This document shows, in pieces, positions 9,582-18,639 of a stretch of 64,000 nucleotides of DNA. The first letter of the stretch is position 1. Every line of letters starts with the position of its first letter. Position numbers and translations under genes: made by a program. The notes under the pieces are model-generated. The model did not search any database, had not been told where the DNA came from, and saw only the letters and a list, made by a program, of their open reading frames with translations. The stretch lies in assembly GCA_041395725.1 (NCBI GenBank), contig JAWKZW010000001.1, forward strand, positions 1,798,001 through 1,862,000. The letters are read 5' to 3'. Origin of the DNA: Gammaproteobacteria bacterium (GTDB lineage: Bacteria; Pseudomonadota; Gammaproteobacteria; Pseudomonadales; Pseudohongiellaceae).

Positions 9582-9718
9582 TAAGGAACCTCTGACAGGC
9601 GAGCCCACTGACGAGGCGCCTTGCCGCCGGCATGCGTCGGCCTGTCAAGGCGAGGCAACGAAGGCAGTGGGCTCGTCTGAAAGCCAGAGCGATTCCATAA
9701 TTAAGCAGAGATTCCCTA
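9582..9718. repeat. MITE-like repeat, short form with inverted core
   Basis: An element of about 137 bp. It starts TAAGGAACCTCTGA and ends with an imperfect inverted copy (GCAGAGATTCCCTA), both edged by TA. The 84-base core at 9596-9679 is itself bounded by CAGGCGAGCCCACTG and CAGTGGGCTCGTCTG. The core matches 27641-27724 only after reverse-complementing (about 76 of 84 positions by eye), while the right arm (GAAAGCCAGAGCGATTCC) is in the same orientation in both elements. Confidence 0.7.
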
Positions 9719-9905
9719 AAGCCGTTCAGCGGCAAGGGCTGCAGTGCAGTGCGCTGAAAGCGCGTTTCAATGATATTCAGTGACCCGGTGCGCCGGTTAA
9801 AGTTGATCTTGCTCAACGAGCTGACTCCTATTCAGAGTAGTGTTAAAGACACGGCGCAGCATTTCGCATGGCCGTGATTTGTGCCTTTGATAGGAGTTGA
9901 AATTG

Positions 9906-10391
9906 ATGAGTAACAGAATAGCAACAACGCTGGTTGCCCTGACTTTGCTGCTGGGGGCTTCCACGGTGCTGGCTCAGGGCGAGAACCCATTCATTGGTTC
10001 CTGGGATATCGACCTGTCGGCGTCCGATTTTGGCAGCGCTACACCCCCCCTGAACATGTCACGCTCGTACACGGATCTTGGTAACGGCAGCTACGCGTAC
10101 CAGGTGGCCAGGGTGGCACTGGATGGGACTTTGAGTCTCACGTCAGCGATTTACACCTACAGTGGGGAAGAATATCCCATCGTAAGCTTTGATGAGCTGC
10201 CGGCACCCGCCATGATTTCCTACCGCAAGATCAATGAAACCACCGTGGAATACACCGTGCGTGTGGGTGGGGAGGTGTCCCAGATCGGGGCAAAGTTTAT
10301 TTCCCCTAATTATCAGCAGCTTACAATTTCGATCCAGTACCCGGATTCGGATCAGGAGAACCAGATACTGGTCTTCAACCGACGGCGCTAG
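9906..10391 (+). CDS. secreted protein of unknown function
   Basis: A 161-residue product from the ATG at 9906, chosen because AGGAG lies 9 bases before it. A TTG codon 9 bases upstream is less likely. It has a Sec signal peptide ending near STVLAQG. The mature domain begins NPFIGSWDIDLSASDF and is rich in alternating beta-like segments ending in QENQILVFNRR, reminiscent of small lipocalin-like secreted proteins. I do not recognise a specific family. It lies just downstream of a MITE-like repeat and upstream of the second monooxygenase module. Confidence 0.65.
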   Translation: MSNRIATTLVALTLLLGASTVLAQGENPFIGSWDIDLSASDFGSATPPLNMSRSYTDLGNGSYAYQVARVALDGTLSLTSAIYTYSGEEYPIVSFDELPAPAMISYRKINETTVEYTVRVGGEVSQIGAKFISPNYQQLTISIQYPDSDQENQILVFNRRR

Positions 10392-10441
10392 GACGCTGCA
10401 GGACAACGCTTCGGGCCGGAAAACCCGGCCGGGGCGTCAAC

Positions 10442-10460
10442 TGTTACACAATTTGTAACA
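10442..10460. promoter_or_regulatory. TGTTACA/TGTAACA palindrome upstream of monooxygenase module 2
   Basis: TGTTACA-CAATT-TGTAACA is a perfect 7-bp inverted repeat with a 5-base spacer. It uses the same half-sites as 5475-5501 before module 1. The right half-site starts 24 bases before the FNR-like box here and 34 bases before it in module 1. Confidence 0.5.
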
Positions 10461-10477
10461 CTTTGGGGCGTTAAAAA

Positions 10478-10491
10478 TTGACATAGATCAG
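10478..10491. promoter_or_regulatory. FNR/Anr-like box, module 2
   Basis: TTGAC-ATAG-ATCAG matches TTGAT-N4-ATCAA at 8 of 10 defined positions. It takes the same place relative to the palindrome and gene as the better box at 5529. Confidence 0.35.
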
Positions 10492-10756
10492 TAAAACCTG
10501 GCCCCCTCCGCGCAAAATGCTTACTAAGGCGTTCCCGAAGCGCCAGGCGCACTGGCAGTCTGACTCAGAAAGCAGTACGAAAGGAGGCCGGTGTTCTGAA
10601 GCTCGAAGAGATTGTTTCGAGTGCTTCGAAAGGATGCACAAACCTGGATACAGACAGTTGTAAGGCTGTAAAACTGAAAATGAAAAAGAGAGCCGGTTGG
10701 CGATCTTATTGATGGCACGGTTACAGTGCCATTTATACATTGGAGAGGAGTTGATT

Positions 10757-12073
10757 ATGAAAACAACTAGATTATTAGGGCTGGTCTCTGCGATGGCTTT
10801 GCCTGCGCTTGCCGGAGCACAGGAAGCGCCTACCTACGCACGCGAAGTTTCCCGGATCATGCAGGAAAACTGCCAGGGCTGTCACCAGCCGGGACAGATA
10901 GGTCCCATGTCGTTTACCAGTTACGAAGAAATCCGCCCCTGGGCCCCGCTTATCAAGATGCGTGTGGAGCAGCGGGAAATGCCTCCTTACCAGTATGATT
11001 CCGACACCGGTGTTCAACACCTGAAAGATGACTGGCGGTTGGCGCAGGAAGACATCGATACCATCGCTGCCTGGGTAGATGCCGGTGCACCGCTGGGTAA
11101 CCCGGAAGATCTGCCACCCGCCAGGCAGTATCCGGCTGTTGGCGAATGGCGACTGGCGGCCGAACTGGGCCAGCCTGACCACACCATCAAGTCCTCCCCC
11201 TGGGATGTTCCGGCCAATGGCCAGGACCTGTGGTGGGAGCCGGAAGTAGACTCCGGTCTGACCGAGAGCCGCTGCATCAAGGCGGTTGAAACTCTGCCAT
11301 CGGCTGCCGCTCATGGTTCAACACACCATGCCAACTCCCATTTCCTGGTACTGGATGAAGAAGGTAACTGGGTAAGAGGTGACCGCCTGTCCGAATTTGC
11401 CTTCGGCAAACTGGGTGAGAAAGTGCCTGAAGGCGCCTGCCGCAGGGTTCCGGCCAACTCCAAAGTAGGCTGGAGCATTCACTACTACCCCGATGGCAAG
11501 GCTGTGCCCAACGATCAGGTCACGGTAGGCATCTGGTATTACGACGAAGAAGACAACTTTAATGAGGGAGACTCTTACCGGCAGGATCTGCGTTCTTACA
11601 ACCTGAGCGGCGGTGGTGACTACCTGATTCCTCCTCACGGTACGCTGATGACTCAGGGTTTCCATTCCTTCGATCATCCAGTACGCATCGACAGCTGGCA
11701 GCCGCACCTGCATCTCCGCGGTGTCGCCATGTCCATAGAGATGTTTGATCCCAACAGTGGACGTCGCGAAATGATCAGCCAGGTCTCCAACTGGAACGCG
11801 GGCTGGAACCACAGTCATACTTATGAAGAAGGCTACCAGCCGCTGATTCCAGCAGGTGCCACACTCATCCTGACTGCCTGGTACGACAATACCGCCAACA
11901 ATCCGCGTAACCCGGATCCGGACCAGTGGGTTGGCGCAGGCCAAAGGACTACTGACGAAATGTCTCATGCCTGGATTGCCGTGACCCATCTGGACGAAGC
12001 GGGTTATGAAAAGATGCTGGAAGAGCGTGATGAAAGGGATCGTGCCGCCATGACAGGAGAGAGTGGCGAATGA
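10757..12073 (+). CDS. exported c-type cytochrome fused to copper type II monooxygenase, copy 2
   Basis: A 438-residue paralogue of the protein at 5672, nearly identical in layout. The start is the ATG at 10757 behind GGAGAGGAG, giving a signal peptide ending near AGAQE. A longer in-frame start at 10697 would spoil the signal peptide. The haem motif is CQGCH. The copper ligands are kept: STHHANSH, WSIHYYPDG, QPHLHLRG and TTDEMSHAW. Differences from copy 1 cluster in surface loops (for example YYDEEDNFNEGDSYRQ) and at the C-terminus. The ATGA at its end overlaps the start of the next gene, so this pair is translationally coupled. The two copies likely differ in substrate range or expression; that part is inference. 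Confidence 0.85.
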   Translation: MKTTRLLGLVSAMALPALAGAQEAPTYAREVSRIMQENCQGCHQPGQIGPMSFTSYEEIRPWAPLIKMRVEQREMPPYQYDSDTGVQHLKDDWRLAQEDIDTIAAWVDAGAPLGNPEDLPPARQYPAVGEWRLAAELGQPDHTIKSSPWDVPANGQDLWWEPEVDSGLTESRCIKAVETLPSAAAHGSTHHANSHFLVLDEEGNWVRGDRLSEFAFGKLGEKVPEGACRRVPANSKVGWSIHYYPDGKAVPNDQVTVGIWYYDEEDNFNEGDSYRQDLRSYNLSGGGDYLIPPHGTLMTQGFHSFDHPVRIDSWQPHLHLRGVAMSIEMFDPNSGRREMISQVSNWNAGWNHSHTYEEGYQPLIPAGATLILTAWYDNTANNPRNPDPDQWVGAGQRTTDEMSHAWIAVTHLDEAGYEKMLEERDERDRAAMTGESGE

Positions 12074-12999
12074 TAAAAGCCAAGCAACTCGCTAAGGGAG
12101 CGCTCGCTGGAGCGCTCCTGGCCCTGACTGCAGCACCTCTGTACGCCCAGTTACCGGAACACCTGCGCGATTATCCGCTGGCCACCCGGGGTGGCAGCGG
12201 TGAATCGGTAGCACCCATGTTCAACGGCTGGATTGCCAACGAAGACGGCTCCGTGCAGATGATCTTCGGGTTTGCAAACCTGAACCGTGATAACGAAATA
12301 GACGTTCCGTTAGGACCGGACAACTACCTGGAGCCAGCCCAGTTTGACGGCGGGCAGCCTACCCACTTTCCGGTCTACCGGCGAGGTGGTTTTGTCGGCA
12401 TCCAGGAGCGTGGCGCCTTTGCCATCACGGTACCGGCGGAAATGGCCGGCACCGAGGTGGTGTGGACTCTGACCTCCGGCGGCAAGACCTATTCTGTCCC
12501 TGGTCGCGCCACGTCGACCGCCTATGAAATGAGTCACGGCGAACGAGCGTTGGGTTCCCTTAAGCCGGTTATCCGGTTTAATCCCAATGGGCCGGAAGCG
12601 GGTGATGTACAAGGCATCTATGCGTCCAGGATAACTACCAAAGTTGGTGAGCCTGTGACCCTGACTGCCTATGTGCAGGATCGCGGCAACCGGACGGACT
12701 ACCCTGAAAACGAAATGCTCCTCTACCCACTGGGTACCGAGTGGCTTCTGCACCAGGGACCGGCAGTGCCCGAGTTTGACCAGGCGAGAGTTTCCGGTCG
12801 GGAACGGGCCGCCGAGGGTGGCGAAAGCGCCCAGAGCAGCAGCAACGGCTGGGACGAAGTGACCACCCAGGCTACCTTCTCTGAGCCGGGTGAATACGTC
12901 GTTCGACTGCGGGTGGACAACTTCACTGCGCCGGACAGCAAGTTCGACAATGTGTGCTGCTGGTCGAATGGGTATGTGCCGGTTACTGTAACCGAGTAA
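12070..12999 (+). CDS. secreted partner protein of the copper monooxygenase, copy 2
   Basis: A 309-residue paralogue of the protein at 7007, with the same length, the same signal peptide core (KGALAGALLALTAAPLYAQ) and the conserved NVCCWSN pair near the C-terminus. It overlaps the monooxygenase gene by 4 bases. Sequence differences are spread over the mature domain, so the duplication is not very recent. The unchanged length and motifs argue that both copies are functional. No known family was recognised. Confidence 0.75.
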   Translation: MIKAKQLAKGALAGALLALTAAPLYAQLPEHLRDYPLATRGGSGESVAPMFNGWIANEDGSVQMIFGFANLNRDNEIDVPLGPDNYLEPAQFDGGQPTHFPVYRRGGFVGIQERGAFAITVPAEMAGTEVVWTLTSGGKTYSVPGRATSTAYEMSHGERALGSLKPVIRFNPNGPEAGDVQGIYASRITTKVGEPVTLTAYVQDRGNRTDYPENEMLLYPLGTEWLLHQGPAVPEFDQARVSGRERAAEGGESAQSSSNGWDEVTTQATFSEPGEYVVRLRVDNFTAPDSKFDNVCCWSNGYVPVTVTE

Positions 13000-13066
13000 G
13001 TCTGAAGGAAGATCGGATCGGCTCTTTTTATGGATTTAAAGAGCCTTTCTTCTCCAATGTAAAATG

Positions 13067-13098
13067 CCCCGGGCAGTTGCTGTCCGGGGTTTTTTTTG
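13067..13098 (+). terminator. rho-independent terminator after module 2
   Basis: The stem CCCCGGGCAG / CTGTCCGGGG with loop TTG is followed by eight T. A weaker hairpin (GGCTCTTT / AAAGAGCC) lies at about 13019-13046. Confidence 0.85.
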
Positions 13099-13261
13099 CG
13101 CTTTAATCTACGCTCGAATGGGGCGTCGAGTCACAGGGTGACTAGAGCAGGCAACTGGGGCCGTTAGTTTCCCGTCTCTTCCTCTGTGGCTTCGAAAAGC
13201 TGCGCTGAGGCAATCCTTCAGTCTTACCATGCTACTGAAGCAACAAATGTAACGAAATGAG

Positions 13262-13891
13262 ATGATCAGAGTTCCTTTCAAAGCCTATTTTAAGAGTATT
13301 ACAGCCGATAGAGTCCTGTCGCCAGTGCGTGATCTGATAGTCGCTCAGCTGGACGAGCAGGTCAGAATTCTGGAAGTTGGTTGTGGTACGGGCGATTTAT
13401 TATTCCGGGCATCCCACAGAATTGAATATGGTTTCGGAGTCGACCTCGACCATCGCATGATTGCGTTTGCTGCTGCGAGAATGCAGAAAGAAAAGCACCC
13501 GAATCTCAGGTTTGAAAATCAGGACATTACTGCCTTGACCGATTCGTTGGGACAGAATTTTGATGTTGCCACGAGTACGCTGTGCCTGCATGAGATGCGG
13601 GAGCAGGATGCCATCACCACCTTGAAGTTACTCACCCGTGTTGCATCGAAATTGATTATCGCGGATTACGGTGCTCCTAAAACCCAATGGGGCAAAGCAT
13701 CAATAGAGCTGGACGAATTGATCTCCGGTCATTATCGCAGGTTTGCGCATTATCGGAGTGCTGGTGGAATGCCCAATCTGGCCAGGCTGGCCGGATTACA
13801 TCTTCATGCCGAGATAGAAACGCCAATCGACGGTATTTATATCTGGATATTGAACGGTACTGAGGACAGAGAACTGACGGAGCCGGAGTGA
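13262..13891 (+). CDS. class I SAM-dependent methyltransferase
   Basis: A 209-residue protein. Motif I is ILEVGCGTGDLLF, followed by the acidic loop GFGVDLDHRM and the post-II segment FDVATSTLCLHEM, which is the Rossmann SAM-binding layout of the UbiE/type 11 group. The C-terminal part (SGHYRRFAHYRSAGGMPNLARLAG) resembles small-molecule methyltransferases related to phospholipid or quinone methylation. The RBS is weak. It is a single gene after a strong terminator. The substrate is unknown. Confidence 0.75.
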   Translation: MIRVPFKAYFKSITADRVLSPVRDLIVAQLDEQVRILEVGCGTGDLLFRASHRIEYGFGVDLDHRMIAFAAARMQKEKHPNLRFENQDITALTDSLGQNFDVATSTLCLHEMREQDAITTLKLLTRVASKLIIADYGAPKTQWGKASIELDELISGHYRRFAHYRSAGGMPNLARLAGLHLHAEIETPIDGIYIWILNGTEDRELTEPE

Positions 13892-14126
13892 GTGCCGGGG
13901 CTTTGATTGCCCATGTCTCGTCGCGGTGCAGGAACGCCCGATGAAGGTCCTGACCAGGTGGTCACTCGTCAGAAGTCTGGTATTCTCGTGAGAACCCGGC
14001 TTTTGGCATGTATCCTGCGTCAGAAAGTGGATAAAAACCCGCTGACAGACAGCGACACACTTTTTCCTGCTGTGTCAGGGATTCACGCCTGACCGTTGAC
14101 AGTTATCTGACTTGAGGATGCACAAG

Positions 14127-15800
14127 ATGAATTCAAAAACTGCACCGTTTTGTTGCTTTTCCCCTGGCCTTTTTCAGCCGGTAGTTCTGGTGCGGGCGCT
14201 GGCCGCCTGGTTGGTAACCGGGCTGATCTGCTTGCCCGTGAATGCCCAGGACTTCGATGTGCTGATTACTGGTGGTCGTATTGTGGACGGCACCGGTAAT
14301 CCCTATTTCTATGGTGACGTGGGTATCAGCGGCGACAGTATCGTCGCCGTGGGGCGGCTGGAGGGTGCCACTGCGTCCCGGACAATCGACGCCCAGGGCC
14401 TGGTCGTTGCGCCCGGGTTTATCGATCTCCATACCCATACCGATCTGCTTGGAAACGGCCGGGCCGAGAGCAAGATTCGCCAGGGCGTAACCCTCGATAT
14501 TATGGGCGAAAGAGACAGCGTGGCGCCACGGGACGGGTTGCCGCAGGAAGCCGGCCGCCCGTCCTGGACAACTTTCAGCGAGTACTTTGACCTGCTGGAA
14601 GAGCAGGGTATCGCCATGAATATCATCTCCCATGTTTCAGAGGGGCAATTGCGCCTGGTGGTGATGGGCTATGACCCGGGGCCTGCCAGCGCGGCACAGT
14701 TGGCGCGGATGCGCGCGCTGCTGGAGCGCTCACTGAAGGAAGGTGCCTGGGGTCTGGTCACACGCTTTGAAAGCGGCGGGACGCCGCATCCCGAAGAGGT
14801 GCTGTCCCTGGCAGCGCTGACCAGGTCCTACGGCAGCGTCTATTTTTCCCACGTGGGTTCCGAGGGCTATGAGCAGCAGGATGAGTTTGATTTTGCGTTC
14901 CGGGTGGCCGAGGAAACAGGTATTCCAGTCCACATTCTGCACCTGAAGGTGCGTGGGCAACAGATCTGGGATGAAATGCCCAATTACGTGCAGCAGATCA
15001 ATGCTGCCCGCAACCGTGGCCTGGACATCACGGCGAATCAGTATCCTTATACGGCCATGAGCCATGGCTGGAGCGCCAATTTTCCCTTATGGATGCGGGA
15101 GGAAGGACCGGAGCGATTTACCGAAATGCTGCGGGATCGTTCCCTCAGAGAGCGTATCAAGTCCGATCCCGAGTTTATCGCCTGGTCACAGGAGCATGGC
15201 TGGTGGGAAGGCATCGCCATGGCCAGGGCCAGTACACCGGAAGTAAAGGTCTATGAAGGTATGCGTCTGGTGGATATTGCGGCCAGGCGCGGAGACGCCG
15301 ACCCGGCAGATACCATGATCACCCTGATGGCGGCCGAAGAGGGTAATATTTCCGGCGTTTTTCATAATCAGTCCGAAGACAATGTGCGCCTGGTCATGCG
15401 CCAGCCCTGGGTATCTATCGCCAGTGATGGCTCCGCGATTGACCTGAATGCGTCCGGGGTTCCTCACCCCCGCAATTACGGCACGAATGTGCGGGTGCTT
15501 GGCAGGTACGTTCGCGAGGAAGCGGTACTCAGCCTGGAAGACGCGATTCGTAAAATGACTTCCCTGCCGGCGCAGATTCTCGGTCTTGACGACCGCGGAA
15601 TTCTGAAACCCGGCTTTGCAGCGGATGTCGTGTTGTTCGACCCGGATACGGTGAGTGACACCAACAGCTTTGAATATCCAAAATCCTATGCCTATGGTGT
15701 GCCTTTCGTGCTGGTAAACGGGGAGCTGGTAATCGATCAGGGAATTCACACCGGCGCCATGCCCGGCAGGGTCCTGCGGGGACCCGCTTACGAGCCCTGA
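14127..15800 (+). CDS. D-aminoacylase-like amidohydrolase (exported)
   Basis: The start at 14127 was chosen over in-frame ATG 14118 and TTG 14112, because GAGG lies about 9 bases before it. The 557-residue product has an N-terminal hydrophobic export signal ending near LPVNAQD, then DVLITGGRIVDGTGNP and the metal-binding HTHTD of the amidohydrolase superfamily. Downstream signatures of the D-aminoacylase/N-acyl-D-amino-acid deacylase group are present, such as FSHVGSEG, ANQYPYTAM, ASDGSAID and the C-terminal PGFAADVVLFDPDTV. It probably frees D-amino acids from N-acyl or peptide forms in the periplasm. Confidence 0.8.
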   Translation: MNSKTAPFCCFSPGLFQPVVLVRALAAWLVTGLICLPVNAQDFDVLITGGRIVDGTGNPYFYGDVGISGDSIVAVGRLEGATASRTIDAQGLVVAPGFIDLHTHTDLLGNGRAESKIRQGVTLDIMGERDSVAPRDGLPQEAGRPSWTTFSEYFDLLEEQGIAMNIISHVSEGQLRLVVMGYDPGPASAAQLARMRALLERSLKEGAWGLVTRFESGGTPHPEEVLSLAALTRSYGSVYFSHVGSEGYEQQDEFDFAFRVAEETGIPVHILHLKVRGQQIWDEMPNYVQQINAARNRGLDITANQYPYTAMSHGWSANFPLWMREEGPERFTEMLRDRSLRERIKSDPEFIAWSQEHGWWEGIAMARASTPEVKVYEGMRLVDIAARRGDADPADTMITLMAAEEGNISGVFHNQSEDNVRLVMRQPWVSIASDGSAIDLNASGVPHPRNYGTNVRVLGRYVREEAVLSLEDAIRKMTSLPAQILGLDDRGILKPGFAADVVLFDPDTVSDTNSFEYPKSYAYGVPFVLVNGELVIDQGIHTGAMPGRVLRGPAYEP

Positions 15801-16001
15801 GCGTTTGTACCTGAAGTTATTCGCTATCAAGTGAGAGATAAATAAGAGCCCGGTGTGAGGCTACTGAGAGGCGCGATATCTTTCGGCGCATTGCCTCCGA
15901 AAACTCAGAGGTATGAGGAATCCGGGCTTGTGCGATATTTACAAAATCAGGCGCTCTCGCTAGTCTTGATCGCATCCGCTATCTGACTGAAGGCTGAAAC
16001 T

Positions 16002-17060
16002 ATGACACTTACTCGTCGGCAACTGATGGCTGCCTGTGGACCGCTGACTATTGGCGTAGCGGGATTTTCGAAGCTCGCGAGCGCCGCAGTCAGCCCGGGG
16101 GTCAACCACAAAAAGTTGAAGCCTAAAGCACTGCAGCCAGGTATGACGGTGGGGCTGGTGACACCCGCCAGCAACGTGCCGGAAGATGAGGAGCTTTATG
16201 CGGCAATGGACCTCGTGCGCTCTCTGGGGTTTTCCGCAAAACCGGCCGCCAATCTTTTCCGCCGTACCCAATACCTGGCCGGTTCCGACCGGCAGCGGGC
16301 CGATGATCTCAATGCCATGTTCGCGGACCCGGAAGTCGACGCGGTTTTCTGTGTCAGAGGCGGATACGGCTCGGGCAGGTTGCTGCGCTATCTTGATTAC
16401 GACAGCATCGCAGCCAATCCAAAAACATTAATGGGTTATAGCGACATTACGGCCATCTTGAATGCGATCACTCTGCGAACCGGATTGGTCACCTTCCACG
16501 GGCCCATAGCGGGCGGTAATTTTTCCGATTACACCTACCAGCAGTATTTAAAGGTTCTGGTGGAGCCGGGGCCAACTACGCGCATTGGTGAGCCGCCTGA
16601 ATTCGAAACCCGCCCCGGAGTCATCGACTGGGAGAATCGGCTGACGACTATTGTGCCCGGTGTGGCAGAAGGCCACTTGCTTGGCGGTAATCTATCCTTG
16701 ATGGTGACGCTGCTGGGCACACCATTCGAACCACGCTTTGAGGGTGCTATCCTGTTTCTCGAAGATGTCTCCGAACCGCCCTACAGTGTCGATCGTATGC
16801 TCACGCATCTGTGGATGGCCGGCAAGCTGGAGCAGGTTGCGGGCATCGTACTGGGCAAGTTTACCGACGATGACTACGACAGTAATACGTTCAGTATGGA
16901 GCAGGTGTTTCGCGATCGCCTCGAGCCTCTGGGCATTCCCGCATTGCGTGGCACGATGATCGGACACATCGAGGATAAAACCGTAGTACCCCTTGGCATT
17001 CGGGCCCGGCTTGACGCGGATTCCGGTGCTTTGACTTTGTTGGAGACTGCGGTCAGCTGA
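16002..17060 (+). CDS. LD-carboxypeptidase, peptidase family S66
   Basis: A 352-residue protein with a twin-arginine-type signal (TRRQLMAACGPLTIG). The S66 serine nucleophile lies in LMGYSDITAIL, preceded by VRGGYGSGRLL. The partner glutamate is in LFLEDVSEPPYSVDRML and the histidine in MIGHIEDKTVVPLG. S66 enzymes cut the L-D bond of peptidoglycan tetrapeptides (LdcA) or related peptides (MccF). An exported form suggests action on wall fragments. It follows the D-aminoacylase gene in the same direction, hinting at a theme of D-amino-acid peptide recovery. Confidence 0.85.
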   Translation: MTLTRRQLMAACGPLTIGVAGFSKLASAAVSPGVNHKKLKPKALQPGMTVGLVTPASNVPEDEELYAAMDLVRSLGFSAKPAANLFRRTQYLAGSDRQRADDLNAMFADPEVDAVFCVRGGYGSGRLLRYLDYDSIAANPKTLMGYSDITAILNAITLRTGLVTFHGPIAGGNFSDYTYQQYLKVLVEPGPTTRIGEPPEFETRPGVIDWENRLTTIVPGVAEGHLLGGNLSLMVTLLGTPFEPRFEGAILFLEDVSEPPYSVDRMLTHLWMAGKLEQVAGIVLGKFTDDDYDSNTFSMEQVFRDRLEPLGIPALRGTMIGHIEDKTVVPLGIRARLDADSGALTLLETAVS

Positions 17061-17292
17061 CTGAATCTGAAACTGCCGGACTTTCTGTGATTTCCAACTC
17101 GGATGGTAAGCTGTCGTTTCGTCTATTTGAGTCTCAGCCGCCATTTCATCTACACCAGTTTAACAGCGACATTTCGCCAGTTCTAACGTCTTCCTTGCTG
17201 CGTGCCTGACGTTTCTCCTCAGCCCGCTGTTATCAGGAATTATTTTCCAGGCTCGCTGGGTGTGTGTTTGTCCCACAGCTCCCGGGGTCAGC

Positions 17293-18639
17293 TCAGGATA
17301 GCCATGCAGCGGGCGAGCTTCCCAGCTCACAGGCGGGCAGGCCCCATTCCATCGGCGTGCCAGCAATCGAGAGAGCAGGTTTAAGCCGATGGGCCTTTCC
17401 CCAGGAAGTTGCTTCTATTGCGTTTGAAAAATCCCTGGGCAGAGGCTCTTTCGTCAGCGTTCTGTCTTCGTCTTGCGGATACGCACACAACAATTCAGCG
17501 GTCCGGGCAAGCGAAAGATGTGCGCTGCGCCGTTCATCAGCGCTGATAGCCATCGAGATCGCCCTGATCGCAGCCGCTGCCATCAGATACCCTGTGGCAT
17601 GATCCAGGGCCTGCACGGGCAGGGGAGTCGGCCGGTCCTGCCTTGCCCATTCCATGCCGGAGTTGGCGATGCCGCAGCTCATTTGCACCAGGCTGTCGAA
17701 ACCACGCCGCCTGGACCAGGGCCCGGTCCAGCCATAGGCGTTAAGAGAGACTTCAATCAGGGCAGGGGCGATTCGAAGGCGCGTGTCCGGGTCATAACCC
17801 AGTCTGCTGAGTGCGTCCGGTCGGTAGCCGTGGATCAGTAGATCTGCGCGGGCCAGCAACTCCTCAAAAACATGTCGATCGTTGCGCTGGTTCAGGTCAA
17901 GTGAGCAACACCGCTTACCCAGGGAAATATCTGGCACTACACCAGGTTCATCCCAGGCAGGTGGGTCGATGCGCAAAACTTCAGCGCCAAACCCTGCCAG
18001 CGTTCTACTCGCCACCGGGCCGGCGAGAACGCGAGTGAGATCCAGTATTCGCAATCCATTCAGTGGTCGGCTGCGCCTGGGTTGCCAGGGTCGAATTTTA
18101 CCCTGGCGGGTTTCGCCCCAGTCGATCAACGATTCTGACGCGACGGCCTTACCCTGAGGATGGGCCATCCAGTCGTCGCGGGACCGCATGGCTGCAGCTA
18201 CGCCGCCATTATTTACTATCTCCGTTTCCAACGCACCCGCCTGCCAGGTCAGCATGGCCTGCTTAACTTTTTCGCGCCGGTAGTCAGTCTCTAACACCTG
18301 CAGGGCGGCGACTCGATGATGTGGCAGATTGGTATGAATTCTGATCCACCCATTGCTGGTTTCGTAGTCACCAGCGATTGCATCCCAGACCGGCGGCAAC
18401 TGCCAATCGATAGGATGCACGGACTGAGCGAACCAGAGCGAGGCGAGTCGTCTATCAACCTGGATTGCGGGTTGAGTATTCACAAGATTCAGTGCGTCCT
18501 GCAGGTTTGCGATCGCGCAGCCAACCGCCGCGATAGATGAGGCTGCCAGTTCAGATACGGCGAAACAGGAGGGCAATCGCTGCTCACCGACTGTGGTCGC
18601 GGTTTCCTTGAGATTCAGTGCGGTGTAAATTTCATTCAT
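17293..18639 (-). CDS. CoA-transferase family III (CaiB/BaiF) protein
   Basis: A 448-residue protein. The characteristic segment LNGLRILDLTRVLAGPVASRTLAGFGAEVLRID marks the start of the family III CoA-transferase domain, about residue 190, followed by the usual LDLNQ and LLIHGYRPDALSRLGYD. The likely catalytic aspartate is in RRGFDSLVQMSCGIA. The N-terminal 190 residues form an additional domain, so the gene is longer than single-domain members. Family III enzymes move CoA between carboxylic acids. It stands alone between convergent and divergent genes; its acids are unknown. Confidence 0.8.
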   Translation of the reverse strand: MNEIYTALNLKETATTVGEQRLPSCFAVSELAASSIAAVGCAIANLQDALNLVNTQPAIQVDRRLASLWFAQSVHPIDWQLPPVWDAIAGDYETSNGWIRIHTNLPHHRVAALQVLETDYRREKVKQAMLTWQAGALETEIVNNGGVAAAMRSRDDWMAHPQGKAVASESLIDWGETRQGKIRPWQPRRSRPLNGLRILDLTRVLAGPVASRTLAGFGAEVLRIDPPAWDEPGVVPDISLGKRCCSLDLNQRNDRHVFEELLARADLLIHGYRPDALSRLGYDPDTRLRIAPALIEVSLNAYGWTGPWSRRRGFDSLVQMSCGIANSGMEWARQDRPTPLPVQALDHATGYLMAAAAIRAISMAISADERRSAHLSLARTAELLCAYPQDEDRTLTKEPLPRDFSNAIEATSWGKAHRLKPALSIAGTPMEWGLPACELGSSPAAWLS

